A stretch of 64,000 nucleotides of DNA from Candidatus Melainabacteria bacterium (GTDB lineage Bacteria; Cyanobacteriota; Vampirovibrionia; LMEP-6097). Location of the stretch: assembly GCA_005110385.1 (NCBI GenBank), contig DUDT01000014.1:248001-312000 (forward strand). The letters run 5' to 3'. Under the pieces are notes generated by a model. That model made no database searches and was not told the DNA's origin. It was given only the letters and a program-made list of their open reading frames with translations. Shown piece after piece: positions 63,589-64,000 of the stretch (the first letter of the stretch is position 1; every line of letters begins with the position of its first letter). The translations under genes and the position numbers were made by a program.

Positions 63589-63666
63589 TGGGCTTTACGA
63601 AAACTCTATTCAGCTACTGCTCCCAATTATACTTTAAAATAGAACTTATTCATCTGAGCAGAGTTT

Positions 63667-64000
63667 ATGAATACCAGCATATTAGAAATAAAAGATTTAG
63701 AGATTTTCTTTCCGCAGAATAAATTCACGGCAGTGAAAGGCATTAGCTTTGAGATGAAAGAGGGTGAGATAGTCGCTTTAGTGGGTGAAAGCGGCAGCGG
63801 TAAATCTTTAACCGCTTCTGCCATCATAGGATTAGCTCCTCATACGGCAGACCTTAAAGGTCAGATTATTTATAAAGGTCACAGCCTTTATCCAGACTAC
63901 CCAAGAGAACTTCGAGGTAAAGAGATTTCTTTAATCCCTCAAGACACGCTTAGCTCTCTAAATCCAGTATTTAAAGTGGGGGAGCAGGTCTATGAAGCTT
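63667..64000 (+). CDS. Oligopeptide/dipeptide-type ABC transporter ATPase, N-terminal part
   Basis: Starts MNTSILEIKDLEIFFPQNKF at ATG 63667 and runs off the window after 111 codons. Walker A VGESGSGKSLTASAIIGLAP and Q-loop SLIPQDTLSSLNPVFKVGEQ are those of DppD/OppD/NikD-type ATPases, which carry two nucleotide domains or pair with DppF. The window ends before the signature motif. Confidence 0.93.
   Translation, partial: MNTSILEIKDLEIFFPQNKFTAVKGISFEMKEGEIVALVGESGSGKSLTASAIIGLAPHTADLKGQIIYKGHSLYPDYPRELRGKEISLIPQDTLSSLNPVFKVGEQVYEA

Overview
The window is about 35% GC by eye and gene-dense on both strands. It comes from a diderm bacterium: it encodes an LptF/LptG-type permease, an outer-membrane beta-barrel protein, a SurA-like periplasmic chaperone, lipoproteins and a Tat-type leader. 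The metabolism is prototrophic (branched-chain amino acids, threonine/homoserine, serine, assimilatory sulfate reduction, siroheme, haem, folate, polyprenyls, methionine salvage). The LptF-like protein, the ferredoxin-type sulfite reductase and a CruF-type carotenoid hydratase would fit a non-photosynthetic relative of Cyanobacteria (Vampirovibrionia/'Melainabacteria'-like). That placement is an impression from protein style, not a proven assignment.

Layout. 0-12.3 kb: end of ilvD, aspS, hom, two orphan genes (one a minimal kinase-like protein), a coupled heterodimeric ABC exporter, mtnC, and a small putative metal-stress cluster (beta-barrel protein, MerR regulator, His-rich secreted protein). 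12.4-15.7 kb: LptF/G permease overlapping a membrane glycosyltransferase. 15.7-21.5 kb: a defence-like patch with AbiEi/AbiEii, a broken fic gene, 41-bp palindromic repeats and a 904-aa SF1 helicase of unknown N-terminus. 21.5-29.3 kb: tyrosine phosphatase, recJ, uvrB, folP, orphans, and a Tat-lipoprotein superoxide dismutase. 29.7-35.2 kb: sulfate assimilation/siroheme operon (ferredoxin sulfite reductase, APS reductase, Met8-like, cobA) followed by ridA-ilvA. 35.2-48.7 kb: housekeeping genes (inositol phosphatase, hemH, nadK, tadA, polyprenyl synthase, serA, hemC, lytic transglycosylase, acyl-CoA dehydrogenase) and a secreted fibre-like protein. 48.8-53.7 kb: tRNA-Ser(GCT), about 1 kb of hairpin-rich non-coding DNA, then an accessory island (RhuM, truncated RhuM, AAA ATPase with repeated operator-like sites, HEPN/MNT pair). 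53.8-56.4 kb: a SOUL haem-binding protein and an HvfABC/bufferin-like RiPP operon. 56.3-64 kb: an orphan protein with a PD-(D/E)XK-like motif, an SRPBCC-SDR fusion, a LOV-LytTR blue-light regulator, a lipoprotein, cruF, a surA-like gene and the start of an oligopeptide-type ABC ATPase.

Two things stand out. First, a dispersed, partly palindromic element (about 45 bp core, sometimes in a composite of about 170-250 bp) occurs around 19 times. It lies in intergenic DNA, at gene 3' ends, and in frame inside protein genes, where it encodes peptides like DDENAEIGVREQS. This resembles the Rickettsia palindromic elements in behaviour but not in sequence. Second, the RiPP locus at 54.5-56.4 kb pairs a secreted precursor with three KCG repeats with an MNIO (DUF692) enzyme and its partner. 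A terminator and two copies of the dispersed element sit between precursor and enzymes.
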